Below are positions 1 through 8,262 of a stretch of DNA of 64,000 bases, piece after piece. A model generated the notes under the pieces. The model did not search any database. It was not told the DNA's origin and worked only from the letters and a program-made list of their open reading frames with translations. Source of the stretch: an uncultured bacterium (GTDB lineage Bacteria; Patescibacteriota; Saccharimonadia; Saccharimonadales; Saccharimonadaceae); assembly GCA_938036155.1 (NCBI GenBank), contig CALHPA010000004.1, forward strand, positions 17,890 to 81,889, given 5' to 3'. The position numbers and the translations under genes were made by a program. Numbering within the stretch: position 1 is the first letter of the stretch; each line of letters opens with the position of its first letter.

Positions 1-735
1 ATCTTAGTAATTACGACTCCGGAAGATAATTTTCGCTTTAAAGAATTGCTTGGCGACGGTTCAAGATTTAGTATAAGAATTTCCTATGCTATTCAAGAAA
101 AGCCGAACGGTTTAGCGGAGGCGTTTATCATTGGTGAAGACTTTATTGATGGTGATGATGTTGCTCTAGTTCTTGGAGATAACGTTTTTCATGGTCAAGG
201 TTTTACAGATAAGCTCAAGAGTGCTCGTAATAAAATTGAGCGTAAAAAAGCTAATGCTGTAATCTTTGGTTATCAGGTGAAAGACCCGGAGCGTTTTGGT
301 GTTATTGGTTTTGATGAAGATATGAATGTTAAATCTCTTGAAGAAAAACCAGAATTTCCAGAGTCAGATTATGCTGCAACAGGCCTGTATTTCTATAATA
401 ATTCTGTTGTAGAAATCGCTAAGCAGGTTCAACCTAGCCCACGCGGAGAGCTTGAAATTACAGATGTAAATAAAGCTTTTTTGAAAGAGGGGCATCTTTC
501 TGTCGAACTTCTTGGACGTGGGTTTGCTTGGCTTGATACGGGAACGCATGATAGCCTTCAGCAGGCTTCGCAGTACATCGAAACTGTTCAGCGTCTGCAA
601 AATGTCCAAGTTGCTAATCTGGAAGAAATTGCATACCGAAAGGGTTGGATTTCGAAGGAACAAGTTGAAAAGCTCGCACAGCCACTTCGTAAAAATAATT
701 ATGGGAATTATCTCCTTCGAATCATTAATTCTTAG
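1..735 (+). CDS. rmlA: Glucose-1-phosphate thymidylyltransferase, 5'-truncated by window
   Basis: C-terminal 244 residues of the nucleotidyltransferase that joins glucose-1-phosphate and dTTP, the first step towards dTDP-rhamnose and related sugars for surface polysaccharide. The frame is open from base 1, so the start and the N-terminal nucleotide-binding loop (roughly 45 residues) lie outside the window. Visible family motifs are EKPNGLAEAF (sugar/nucleotide contact), LGDNVFHG, EEKP and the C-terminal FAWLDTGTHDSL. The gene ends at a TAG and is followed directly by a rho-independent terminator, so it closes its operon. The neighbouring glycan genes agree with this role. Confidence 0.93.
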   Translation: MLVITTPEDNFRFKELLGDGSRFSIRISYAIQEKPNGLAEAFIIGEDFIDGDDVALVLGDNVFHGQGFTDKLKSARNKIERKKANAVIFGYQVKDPERFGVIGFDEDMNVKSLEEKPEFPESDYAATGLYFYNNSVVEIAKQVQPSPRGELEITDVNKAFLKEGHLSVELLGRGFAWLDTGTHDSLQQASQYIETVQRLQNVQVANLEEIAYRKGWISKEQVEKLAQPLRKNNYGNYLLRIINS

Positions 736-745
736 GATTGTATTA

Positions 746-776
746 ATCGCTCGTTGAATGCGGGCGATTTTCTTTT
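746..776 (+). terminator. Rho-independent terminator of rmlA
   Basis: An 8-bp stem (ATCGCTCG pairing with CGGGCGAT, one G-U pair) with a 7-nt loop is followed by TTTTCTTTTA. It separates rmlA from the promoter at 783. Confidence 0.8.
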
Positions 777-782
777 ATAAAA

Positions 783-811
783 TGGACAAAATCGTTTAAA
801 AATAGTATTAT
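783..811 (+). promoter_or_regulatory. Sigma70-type promoter for the polysaccharide operon
   Basis: TGGACA at 783-788 and TATTAT at 806-811 with a 17-bp spacer. The ATG at 820 lies only 8 nt after the -10 box and has no Shine-Dalgarno sequence, so the transcript should be leaderless or nearly so. Confidence 0.75.
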
Positions 812-819
812 ATAACTAT

Positions 820-2238
820 ATGAAACGAGACAAACTTACGATTGTTCGCATAATTATGTTAGCCTCTGATACCCTAGCGGTTGTAAGCTCATTTATGCTA
901 GCATATTTTGCGCGAACTCACCTTGATACGCGAGCATATTATTTTTCGCCAAATATTTGGAATTTTATTTTTTTGGCGGTTTCTCTTCTTCCACTCTGGC
1001 TGGCCATTAACTATTTCTTTGGCCTTTACGACCGTTCGGTATTTTTTTATCGGCCAAAAGAGTACGGTAGAGCTTTAGTTGTTTCAATAATTAGTATCAT
1101 GGCGATGATCTCTTATGAATTTTTCACTGGTGATGAAGTTTTTCCAGTTCGAATAATTGCAGTTTTTTTTGTTCCAATTAATTTCTTAATGATGATTCTT
1201 GGTCGCGAAATAGTGCGTTTTATTCGCCGCGCTTTGATTCGAAGCGGTTTTGGACGCCAAAAAGTTTTAATTATTGGTTCAAACTCTCGTTCAACAGAAT
1301 TAGCTCAATTTTTTCACGACAATATTGATTTTGGCTATGATGTGATTGGAATGGTTTCGAAAAGCCAATTTCTGCCAACAAAATCTGCTGTTCGCCATTT
1401 TGCGAGCTTTAAAGATGCAGCTTTAAAAACAAATCCTGATATTTTAATTCAAACCGATACACTTAGGAGTGAAGATATCTATAATTATGCGATCGAAAAT
1501 CACCTTGAATATATGTTTGTGCCACAACAAGATAGGCTTCTTTCGCAGATTAACACAATCGAAGTTATTGGTGGAACTCCAATCATTGATGTAAAAATTA
1601 CAAAATTATTTGGCATGGGTCGAATATGGAAGCGTTTAATGGATCTAATTTTAGCAATCTTTGGTTTAATTTTAGTTTCACCAATAATGTTAATTGTGGC
1701 GATCATTATGAAGGTTACTAATCCTAAAGATTCAATTTTCTTTAGGCAAGTTCGCCTAACACGCTTCAATCGGGAGTTTTATATCTATAAATTTCGCTCA
1801 CAAAAGGCTGAATTTGATGGCTTAACTCCCGAACAGGCTTTCGAAAAAATGGGAAAACCTGAGCTCGCAAAAGAGTATCGTAAAAATGGCGATCAGCTTG
1901 ATAACGACCCAAGAATTACAAAAATTGGAAAATTTATTCGCGCAACTTCGATTGATGAACTACCGCAGCTTTTTAATGTGGTTCGTGGCGATATTTCACT
2001 TGTTGGTCCTCGGGCTTTAATTCCGCAAGAGATTAACAAATCAAACCGAAAAAATGTTATTTTGGCAGTAAAAGCTGGTGTTACTGGATTGGCTCAGGTT
2101 TCAGGTAGGCGTGACATTTCTTTCGAAGAACGCCGCAGGCTGGATGTTTATTATGTTCAAAACTGGTCAATTATTTTTGATATTCAAATTTTATTTAAAA
2201 CTGTTGCAAGTGTAATTTTTCGAAGAGGGGCAAAATAA
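820..2238 (+). CDS. Polyprenyl glycosylphosphotransferase (WbaP/EpsE type sugar transferase)
   Basis: Membrane enzyme predicted to move a sugar-1-phosphate onto undecaprenyl phosphate, the priming step of surface polysaccharide synthesis. The 472-aa protein has four N-terminal membrane segments (about 8-29, 48-68, 86-103, 109-127), a Rossmann-like CoA-binding-type domain (about 145-250), a fifth hydrophobic segment (273-297) and the bacterial sugar transferase core with YKFRS (323-327), DELPQL (379-384), GPRAL (396-400) and GLAQVSGR (423-430). It starts an operon and overlaps the next start by one base (TAATG). The sugar specificity cannot be read from the sequence. Confidence 0.9.
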   Translation: MKRDKLTIVRIIMLASDTLAVVSSFMLAYFARTHLDTRAYYFSPNIWNFIFLAVSLLPLWLAINYFFGLYDRSVFFYRPKEYGRALVVSIISIMAMISYEFFTGDEVFPVRIIAVFFVPINFLMMILGREIVRFIRRALIRSGFGRQKVLIIGSNSRSTELAQFFHDNIDFGYDVIGMVSKSQFLPTKSAVRHFASFKDAALKTNPDILIQTDTLRSEDIYNYAIENHLEYMFVPQQDRLLSQINTIEVIGGTPIIDVKITKLFGMGRIWKRLMDLILAIFGLILVSPIMLIVAIIMKVTNPKDSIFFRQVRLTRFNREFYIYKFRSQKAEFDGLTPEQAFEKMGKPELAKEYRKNGDQLDNDPRITKIGKFIRATSIDELPQLFNVVRGDISLVGPRALIPQEINKSNRKNVILAVKAGVTGLAQVSGRRDISFEERRRLDVYYVQNWSIIFDIQILFKTVASVIFRRGAK

Positions 2239-3377
2239 TGCAAAATCCAAAATGGTTAAATGGCAAGAAAGTTGCGATTGTGACAGACTGGCTCACCACT
2301 TATGGTGGTGCTGAAAAGGTTGTTGCTACGGTTTCAGAGATTTTCCCTGAAGCGCCAATTTTTACATCGCAATATTCAGAGAAGGAAGTTGATTGGTTCT
2401 CAAAAAATGATGTTCGAGTTGGTTGGTTAAATATTTTCCCGGCAAAATTGCGTAAAATATTACCAGTTGGGCGAATTTTATATTTTCGAAATTTAGGTAA
2501 AAAGCTTAAAGATTTTGATGTCGTTATTTCAATTTGCTGTGCTGAAAGTAAAGGTTTGAACCTTTCGAATAATCAGCTTCATATTAGTTATTTACAAGGT
2601 CCTCCAATTCAATATTATTGGGGAATGTATAATGACTATATTGAAAATCCTGGGTTTGGTAGGTTGAATTTTTTGGTGCGATTTTTCTTCAAAATGCTTG
2701 TAAATCCACTTCGAAAAAACGATTTTAAATTGGCACAAAAGCCGGATTTTCTGTTGGCGAATTCAACCTATTCGAAAGAGGAGATTTTAAACTATTATCA
2801 GCGAGATTCGAAAGTAATTTTTCCACCAGTTGAAACAGGGAATTTTAAATTTTGCGAAAAAAAGCAAGATTATTATATCACGACTTCTCGCCAAGTTAAT
2901 TGGAAAAAGCTTGATTTAGCGGTTGAAGCTTTTATTAAAAATGGTAAAAGGTTAATTCTAGTTGGTAGCGGAGCTGAGCATCAAAAGTTAAAAAGCCTCG
3001 CAAAAAACTCACATAATATTGAGTTTATTCAAAGAATCAACAGCTCGAAAGGGCTTTCGAAAATTGTTGGCGAGGCGAAAGGTTTTATTTTTCCGAGTTT
3101 GGAACCTTTTGGAATTGCGCCGATCGAAGCTCTTGCTACTGGAACGCCAATTTTGGCATTCAATAAGGGTGGCTCACAAGATTACATTCAAGATGGTAAA
3201 AACGGTATATTTTTTAATGAACAATCAGTTGAATCAATTTTGGCTGCTATTAAGAAATTCGAAAAAATAAATTTTGATGCTAAAAAAGTTTCAGAAAGTG
3301 CCAAAAGTTTTTCGAAAGATAATTTTAAGAAAAGTTTCGAAAGAGAAATTAGGAAAGGATTTAATGAGAAGTTTTAA
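2238..3377 (+). CDS. Glycosyltransferase family 4
   Basis: GT-B fold glycosyltransferase of 379 aa, expected to extend the lipid-linked sugar at the inner face of the membrane. The N-terminal GGAEKVV (23-29) and the C-terminal donor-site stretch EPFGIAPIEALATGTP, with the spaced glutamates typical of GT4 enzymes, are visible. Donor and acceptor cannot be inferred. The start codon overlaps the previous stop by one base and the 3' end overlaps the next gene by 14 bases, so translation is probably coupled. This gene holds ten TTCGAA words between 2219 and 3341, counted by eye. Confidence 0.88.
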   Translation: MQNPKWLNGKKVAIVTDWLTTYGGAEKVVATVSEIFPEAPIFTSQYSEKEVDWFSKNDVRVGWLNIFPAKLRKILPVGRILYFRNLGKKLKDFDVVISICCAESKGLNLSNNQLHISYLQGPPIQYYWGMYNDYIENPGFGRLNFLVRFFFKMLVNPLRKNDFKLAQKPDFLLANSTYSKEEILNYYQRDSKVIFPPVETGNFKFCEKKQDYYITTSRQVNWKKLDLAVEAFIKNGKRLILVGSGAEHQKLKSLAKNSHNIEFIQRINSSKGLSKIVGEAKGFIFPSLEPFGIAPIEALATGTPILAFNKGGSQDYIQDGKNGIFFNEQSVESILAAIKKFEKINFDAKKVSESAKSFSKDNFKKSFEREIRKGFNEKF

Positions 3378-4830
3378 AAAACTTAGTTTTGCTGAAAAAA
3401 TATTATTTTTTGCACCATTTATGGTTTGGTTTTCATATTACCCAAATTTTAATTTTGGTAAAGCAGCTGGAGCAAATTTAGAATTTTCAATTGCTCTAAT
3501 TTATTCTGTAATTTTAGCGCTCTTTAGCGTTAAGAATATTTTTAAAAACCGCAAAATTCTTTTTAAAAATAACGCAGTTTTGATTACTGGATTTTTTGTT
3601 TTTTGGAATTTTTTAACGATTTTAAGTTCGCAAAATCAATTAAGAAGCTTTTTAGTTTCTGGAGTTTGGCTAGTTTTGTGGCTTGATTTTTTGGCAATTT
3701 TAAGTTTTTCGAAAAATAAAGAGCTGTTTAATAACCTTATAAAAAATTTCATTATCAGTGCTTTTTTAATGTCAATTTTCGCAATAATTCAGGTTATTTA
3801 TGGAACTTGGTCTGATTGGGGTCTTTGTGCTGGATGTACTGCACAAGGTTTTGGTTTTGTGCGACCGAGTGTTTTTGCAATTGAGCCACAATTTTTTGCA
3901 AGCATACTTCTTGCGCCAATTTTAATTTTAATAAGTAGAATTTTAAATAAAAAATCTACAAAAAAAGAAAAAATAGCAGTTTGGGTTATGCTTTTTGCTT
4001 TATATTTAACACTTTCTCGTGGGGCAATTTTTGCACTTTTATTGGCAGTTTTAGTTTTAATTTTCGTAAATCAAAAACTTTCGAAAAAAGTAATTTTACG
4101 AAATTTCTTATTTTCTAGCTGGCTTATTGTTTCAAGTTTTTTGGGTGGAATGATTTTTCATGCAATTTTTACCGAGCTAAACCCGCGAGTTAGTGATGGT
4201 TTTTATGATTCGATTTCAAAAAGTGTAAACCAAATAAGTTTAGGTAAAATTAAATTACCAAAAATTAAAAAAGTGATCAATCAGGAAATTAAAGAGCCAG
4301 AGATAGAGAACAGTAGTTCAAGTTCGAAAGAACCAACAGAAAAATCCGTGGAAAAGCCCAAAAAAGCAATGTTTGATGGTTATGTTGAAAAATCAACCAA
4401 TGAACGCACAAAAATGTCGGATTTAGCGATAGAAACTTGGCTTTCGAGTCCTTTTGTTTTATTTTTTGGAGTTGGATCTGGAGCTTCTGGAACCGCAATT
4501 CTAAATTCAACTCACCAGATATCCAACAGTTCAGAAATTGTTCAGAATGAATTTTTATCGATTTTATTAGAATTGGGTATTTTTGGATTAATTATTTGGG
4601 GGCTAATAATAAGCGGGATTTTTCTAAAATCTAGAGAAAAGAAGTGTATTTGGGCGATTTTAACTGCATTTTTAGCGCAATGGTTTTTCTTTTCAGGACT
4701 GCCAAACGCACTACATATTTATTTGATTTTAGCAGCATCTTTTGCTATAATTGAAAGAGCTTATGAAAAAAAATCAGCAATCAATAGATGGGTTCACACC
4801 AAGGCGGCGAGTCGATTCTTTAAGTCGTGA
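3364..4830 (+). CDS. O-antigen ligase/polymerase-like membrane protein (Wzy/WaaL type)
   Basis: 488-aa polytopic protein with about ten hydrophobic helices and one long hydrophilic loop (about residues 280-360) rich in Lys, Glu and a run of serines. Size, topology and position after the priming transferase and GT4 suggest polymerase or ligase for the surface glycan; the family is poorly conserved, so this rests partly on context. An earlier in-frame codon at 3274 exists, but ATG 3364 follows a good Shine-Dalgarno (AGGAAAGG) and is preferred. The C-terminal 68 bases overlap the LCP gene. Confidence 0.75.
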   Translation: MRSFKKLSFAEKILFFAPFMVWFSYYPNFNFGKAAGANLEFSIALIYSVILALFSVKNIFKNRKILFKNNAVLITGFFVFWNFLTILSSQNQLRSFLVSGVWLVLWLDFLAILSFSKNKELFNNLIKNFIISAFLMSIFAIIQVIYGTWSDWGLCAGCTAQGFGFVRPSVFAIEPQFFASILLAPILILISRILNKKSTKKEKIAVWVMLFALYLTLSRGAIFALLLAVLVLIFVNQKLSKKVILRNFLFSSWLIVSSFLGGMIFHAIFTELNPRVSDGFYDSISKSVNQISLGKIKLPKIKKVINQEIKEPEIENSSSSSKEPTEKSVEKPKKAMFDGYVEKSTNERTKMSDLAIETWLSSPFVLFFGVGSGASGTAILNSTHQISNSSEIVQNEFLSILLELGIFGLIIWGLIISGIFLKSREKKCIWAILTAFLAQWFFFSGLPNALHIYLILAASFAIIERAYEKKSAINRWVHTKAASRFFKS

Positions 4831-6454
4831 TAAGAGCCATGAGAAATTAGCTAAAAAACCAGTTTCGAATATTCAGAATCAGCCGAAAATAGCAGAAATT
4901 AAGCATTCGAAAAAAGCTAAAAATCGAGAAGAAAATTTAAATGAAGATATTGAATCTGCTTTACAAAATTTAGAAATTGAAGAAGTTCAAGAAAATCAGC
5001 GGAAAGAACGAGTAGCTTCGAAAAAACAACAAAAACTTCTTCGAAAACTTGAAAAAAAGAATTTTAAGCGCGAGAAAAAAGGTAAAGAAGTTCTTTCTTT
5101 GGAGCAATTTAAGCGGCGCCGAATTTTGGGGCGAATTTTTGCTGTCATCTTATTGATTTTAATTATCGTTGGTGGATATTTTGCATATAAAGCGTATAAA
5201 GATTTGTATAAATTAACGAACGGTAACGTTATTGGCGCGGTTTTTGGTGATAAAAAGAAATTGAAGGCTGATTCTAATGGTCGTACGAATATTTTACTTT
5301 TTGGAACCTCGCCGAAAGGTTGGGATGGTGAGAACTTGACTGATTCTGTAATGGTTATATCTGTTAATCAGGAAACCAAGAAAATTTACACTATCTCTTT
5401 ACCACGAGACCTTTGGGTTAAACATACTTGCCGAAGTTGGCTTGGAACAACAGCTGGAAAACTTAATGAAACTTATGGCTGTAGCTATTATGATGCTAAA
5501 AATAGTGGCTCAAGTGAAGAAGAATCAGAGAAGGCTGGCCAAAATGCTTTAGCTAAAAAAGCAGAAGAAATTCTTGGTTTAGATATTCAATATGTTGTTC
5601 ATGGTAATTGGAAGGTTTTAATCGATGCCATTAATTCTGTTGGTGGAATTGATGTGAAAGTTGAAGCTTACGATGGTTCAAGCCGAGTTTATGATGTAGC
5701 TACGAAAATTAACTATAAGAGTGGTGAAACTTATCATATGGATGGCGAAACAGCATTAGCATTTTCACGTGCTCGAGGCTCAGAGGGTGGAGTTGGCTTG
5801 AGCGGAAGTAATTTTGATCGTGAGCGAAATCAGCAAAAAATTTTGAAAGCAGCATTCTCTAAAATAAACGAACAAAAAACTAACCCAATAACTTTACTTT
5901 CGTTAGCTTCATCTTTGGGTGAAAATATCCACCACTCATTTAGCGGAGATGAGCTAAAAACTGCTGCTAGAATTGCTCAAGATTTTAATAGTGGATCTGT
6001 AACTTCTTTGCCACTTGTCAATGAAAATGATCAGTCTGCAAATTATTTTACAACTGGAGTGATTAATTCGGTGAGCGCAGTTTTGCCAAAAGCTGGAACT
6101 TATAATTATAGCCAAATTCAAGCTTATATTTCGAAAAATACAATTGGTGGTGATGCTACTATAGAGAATGCTAAAATTAAAATTTTAAATGGCACAAATT
6201 ACTCAGGGCTAGCGGCTCAAGAACAGAAAAAACTTGAGAAAGAAGGCTTTAATATTCAAGATATTGATTCCGCTCCAAAGCGAGATTATGCTAAAACTAA
6301 AATTTATTATGTGAAAAAAGATTCGAAAACCGCAACAATTAAAAGTCTCGAATCTAAATACTCAATCAAAGCTGAAAAATTACCATCAGATTTATCAAAA
6401 ATAGGTGAAGGTTCAGATATAATTATTTTGTTAGGTGAAGATAATGGCAATTAA
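4763..6454 (+). CDS. LytR-CpsA-Psr (LCP) family protein with LytR C-terminal domain
   Basis: Predicted enzyme that transfers lipid-linked polysaccharide onto peptidoglycan or protein outside the cell. Order: a long charged, lysine/glutamate-rich cytoplasmic region (1-120), one membrane segment (about 125-147), the LCP domain with ILLFGTSP, SLPRDLWV, INSVGGIDVKV and AFSRARGSE/FDRERNQQ (arginines and aspartate that bind the lipid diphosphate), then a LytR_C domain (KIKILNGTNYSGLA, about 470-563). ATG 4763 has GAAAGAG just upstream; a TTG at 4751 is an alternative. Its place at the end of the glycan operon fits the ligase step. Confidence 0.9.
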   Translation: MKKNQQSIDGFTPRRRVDSLSRDKSHEKLAKKPVSNIQNQPKIAEIKHSKKAKNREENLNEDIESALQNLEIEEVQENQRKERVASKKQQKLLRKLEKKNFKREKKGKEVLSLEQFKRRRILGRIFAVILLILIIVGGYFAYKAYKDLYKLTNGNVIGAVFGDKKKLKADSNGRTNILLFGTSPKGWDGENLTDSVMVISVNQETKKIYTISLPRDLWVKHTCRSWLGTTAGKLNETYGCSYYDAKNSGSSEEESEKAGQNALAKKAEEILGLDIQYVVHGNWKVLIDAINSVGGIDVKVEAYDGSSRVYDVATKINYKSGETYHMDGETALAFSRARGSEGGVGLSGSNFDRERNQQKILKAAFSKINEQKTNPITLLSLASSLGENIHHSFSGDELKTAARIAQDFNSGSVTSLPLVNENDQSANYFTTGVINSVSAVLPKAGTYNYSQIQAYISKNTIGGDATIENAKIKILNGTNYSGLAAQEQKKLEKEGFNIQDIDSAPKRDYAKTKIYYVKKDSKTATIKSLESKYSIKAEKLPSDLSKIGEGSDIIILLGEDNGN

Positions 6455-6794
6455 TTTAACTAAAAAACAAGTTGAACTATTGAATTTTATAGAAGTTTTT
6501 ATTGAAGAGTCTGGTTATAGCCCAACATACCGCGAAATTGCTCGTGGTATGGGTTATAAATCCGTCGCAACGGTAGCAAAGCATATAGATAATTTGGTTT
6601 TAATGGGAAAAATAACTAAATCTGATGGTGGTGAAGCTCGTTCGATTTCTATTAAGAAACAGATTTCAGAGCTTTCTGGTGATGAAAAAAATATTCATGA
6701 TTTTTTGGTTAAGAAACGAGACTTTTATGCTGAAAATAATCAAATCGAACAAGCAAGAAAAATTGATGACGCAATTCTAACTTTGTGGTATTAG
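6444..6794 (+). CDS. LexA-type winged-helix DNA-binding protein without peptidase domain
   Basis: 116-aa protein starting LTKKQVELLNFIEVFI, then SGYSPTYREIARGMGYKSVATVAKHI, a close match to the LexA N-terminal winged helix (LexA_DNA_bind). The Ala-Gly cleavage site and the Ser-Lys S24 peptidase dyad of full LexA (about 200 aa) are absent; the C-terminal 45 residues are a short charged helix. It could be a stand-alone repressor using a LexA-like operator, but it cannot self-cleave. ATG 6444 (with AGGTGA upstream) is chosen over GTG 6435. It overlaps the end of the LCP gene by 11 bases. Confidence 0.8.
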   Translation: MAINLTKKQVELLNFIEVFIEESGYSPTYREIARGMGYKSVATVAKHIDNLVLMGKITKSDGGEARSISIKKQISELSGDEKNIHDFLVKKRDFYAENNQIEQARKIDDAILTLWY

Positions 6795-6838
6795 AATATT
6801 GAAAAAATAAAGTGTTTATGTTTTAATTATAACTAGTA

Positions 6839-7780
6839 ATGGATATTTTTAAGAGTTTTGAAAAATTTATAACAGGATTTTTAGATTACGACTGGTTTAA
6901 CCCAATTGTCATTATTTTTGCTGCAATTCTTGCAAGCTTTTTATCGCGCAAAATTATTGATTTCGCTTTTAGCGTTCGTAAAAAAACTAAAAAAATAAAA
7001 CGTTCTGAGGAGCGATTAAAGCGGAATGAAACTATTTCAAAAATTGCAAAAACTGCGATTGATATTGTTATTTGGATGACTGCAGCAATAAACTTTCTTA
7101 GCTCAATTGGTGTTAATGTGGCGTCTTTAATGACAGGCGCTGGATTAATTGGTGTTGTAGTCGGTCTTGGTGCTCAAACAACAACACGTGATATTTTAGC
7201 AGGATTTTTTATTGTGGGTGAAAATCAATATCGAGTTGGAGATACAATTGAGATTATGGTTGCCGGAAGGCTAATTTCGGGAAAAGTTGAAAATATCTCT
7301 TTACGAATTACGCAGGTTCGTGATGGTGATGGAAAAGTTCATACAATTCGAAATGGTGCGAGTGAGGCGGTAACTAACCTTTCGTTTAAATATGCTAATG
7401 TTAATTTATTGTTCGGTGTCTCTTATGATACGGATATCGATGTTTTGGAAAAGGTGATAAATAATGTTGGGCTAAAAATGCTTGAAGATCCGGAATTAAA
7501 AAAGGATATTATTGAGCCAATTGTATTCGTGAGAGTGAATAAATTCTTGGATTCTTCGATGGAAATTAAGTGTCTAGGAAGAGTGAAGGCTGGTAAGCAA
7601 TGGAACGTTGCTGGAATTTTTCGTCGGGAAATTAAGAAAGCTTTTGATGAAAACGATATTATTTTGCCTTATCCACAAATGGTCATTCATGATGTAAATC
7701 GAATTACCGCTAAAATGAAAAATTCAAAAGCTCGCACTCGCCATCAAAAACATTCATCTATAAAACAAGTTAAAAAATAA
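6839..7780 (+). CDS. mscS: Small-conductance mechanosensitive channel, MscS family
   Basis: 313-aa membrane channel that opens under membrane tension and releases solutes during osmotic downshift. Three N-terminal membrane helices (about 18-38, 74-95, 103-130) are followed by the pore-lining/beta-domain signature GLGAQTTTRDILAGFF and RVGDTIEI. The cytoplasmic alpha/beta domain continues to about 280 and the C-terminal tail is basic (KARTRHQKH). This is the usual length for the family. The gene stands alone with its own upstream gap and ends at a strong bidirectional terminator. Confidence 0.92.
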   Translation: MDIFKSFEKFITGFLDYDWFNPIVIIFAAILASFLSRKIIDFAFSVRKKTKKIKRSEERLKRNETISKIAKTAIDIVIWMTAAINFLSSIGVNVASLMTGAGLIGVVVGLGAQTTTRDILAGFFIVGENQYRVGDTIEIMVAGRLISGKVENISLRITQVRDGDGKVHTIRNGASEAVTNLSFKYANVNLLFGVSYDTDIDVLEKVINNVGLKMLEDPELKKDIIEPIVFVRVNKFLDSSMEIKCLGRVKAGKQWNVAGIFRREIKKAFDENDIILPYPQMVIHDVNRITAKMKNSKARTRHQKHSSIKQVKK

Positions 7781-7808
7781 AACCCTTTTCGAAAGGGTTT
7801 TTATCTAT
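7780..7808. terminator. Bidirectional terminator between mscS and the minus-strand gene
   Basis: AAACCCTTT and AAAGGGTTT arms with a TTTTT tract on the plus side and a U-rich tract on the minus side. The tip of the hairpin contains the host word TTCGAA. It serves both convergent genes. Confidence 0.85.
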
Positions 7809-8124
7809 AGCGGTTATTTGGACACTTGCCGTATTGCCCATTTTCACAAAATGAGCAATTTTCTTTTTCACATGCTGATAAATCATCTGATCTATGTGCG
7901 AAAGATTGACTTTTTACGGTTTTAAAGTTTGAGTCAATTCTCTCAAAAATTATACTTTGGGCTTGAACTTTTTTGCGCGAATAGTTACATTTGGCAAAAT
8001 ACATTTTAAAAATTTTATAAATTGCAGAAGAGTAGCCTTTTTCGGCTTTGATAAGTAAATCTTCTGGAATGTCTAATTCGGCTATTCGTTTTAGAAATTT
8101 GTGCGAAACTCTAATTTTTACCAT
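7801..8124 (-). CDS. Hypothetical protein with C-terminal four-cysteine motif
   Basis: 107-aa basic protein that I do not recognise. It starts MVKIRVSHKFLKRIAELDIP and ends with a cysteine cluster, C-x5-C-x2-C-x7-C (about residues 85-102), a spacing that could hold a zinc ion. The start is well supported: GGAGG lies 7 nt upstream of the ATG, and a full TTGACT-17-TATAAT promoter precedes it. The gene is monocistronic and shares its terminator with mscS. A nucleic-acid or protein-binding role is possible but only inferred from the charge and the cysteines. Confidence 0.7.
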   Translation of the reverse strand: MVKIRVSHKFLKRIAELDIPEDLLIKAEKGYSSAIYKIFKMYFAKCNYSRKKVQAQSIIFERIDSNFKTVKSQSFAHRSDDLSACEKENCSFCENGQYGKCPNNRYR

Positions 8125-8158
8125 ATTTTCACCTCCAAAAATGTACTAAGATGCTATT

Positions 8159-8187
8159 ATTATATAATTTTTCTAATAAAAAGTCAA
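8159..8187 (-). promoter_or_regulatory. Promoter of the four-cysteine protein
   Basis: On the minus strand TTGACT (8187-8182), a 17-bp spacer and TATAAT (8164-8159). It is close to the sigma70 consensus and divergent from the arc promoter at 8202. Confidence 0.75.
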
Positions 8188-8201
8188 TAAAGTTAAATTG
8201 A

Positions 8202-8230
8202 TTGATAAAAAATAATCTTTATGGTAAAAT
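8202..8230 (+). promoter_or_regulatory. Promoter of the arginine deiminase operon
   Basis: TTGATA (8202-8207), 17-bp spacer, TAAAAT (8225-8230) with a TG extension (TGGTAAAAT). The leader is about 25 nt and carries the strong Shine-Dalgarno GGGAGGG. No clear ArgR box was seen. Confidence 0.7.
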
Positions 8231-8262
8231 TAAAGCATAAACATAAAATAAAGGGAGGGAAT

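Noticed and set aside
8221..8262. Upstream ATG for arcA at 8221
   Set aside because: It lies at the -10 box and has no ribosome site; the ATG at 8263 follows GGGAGGG and matches family length.
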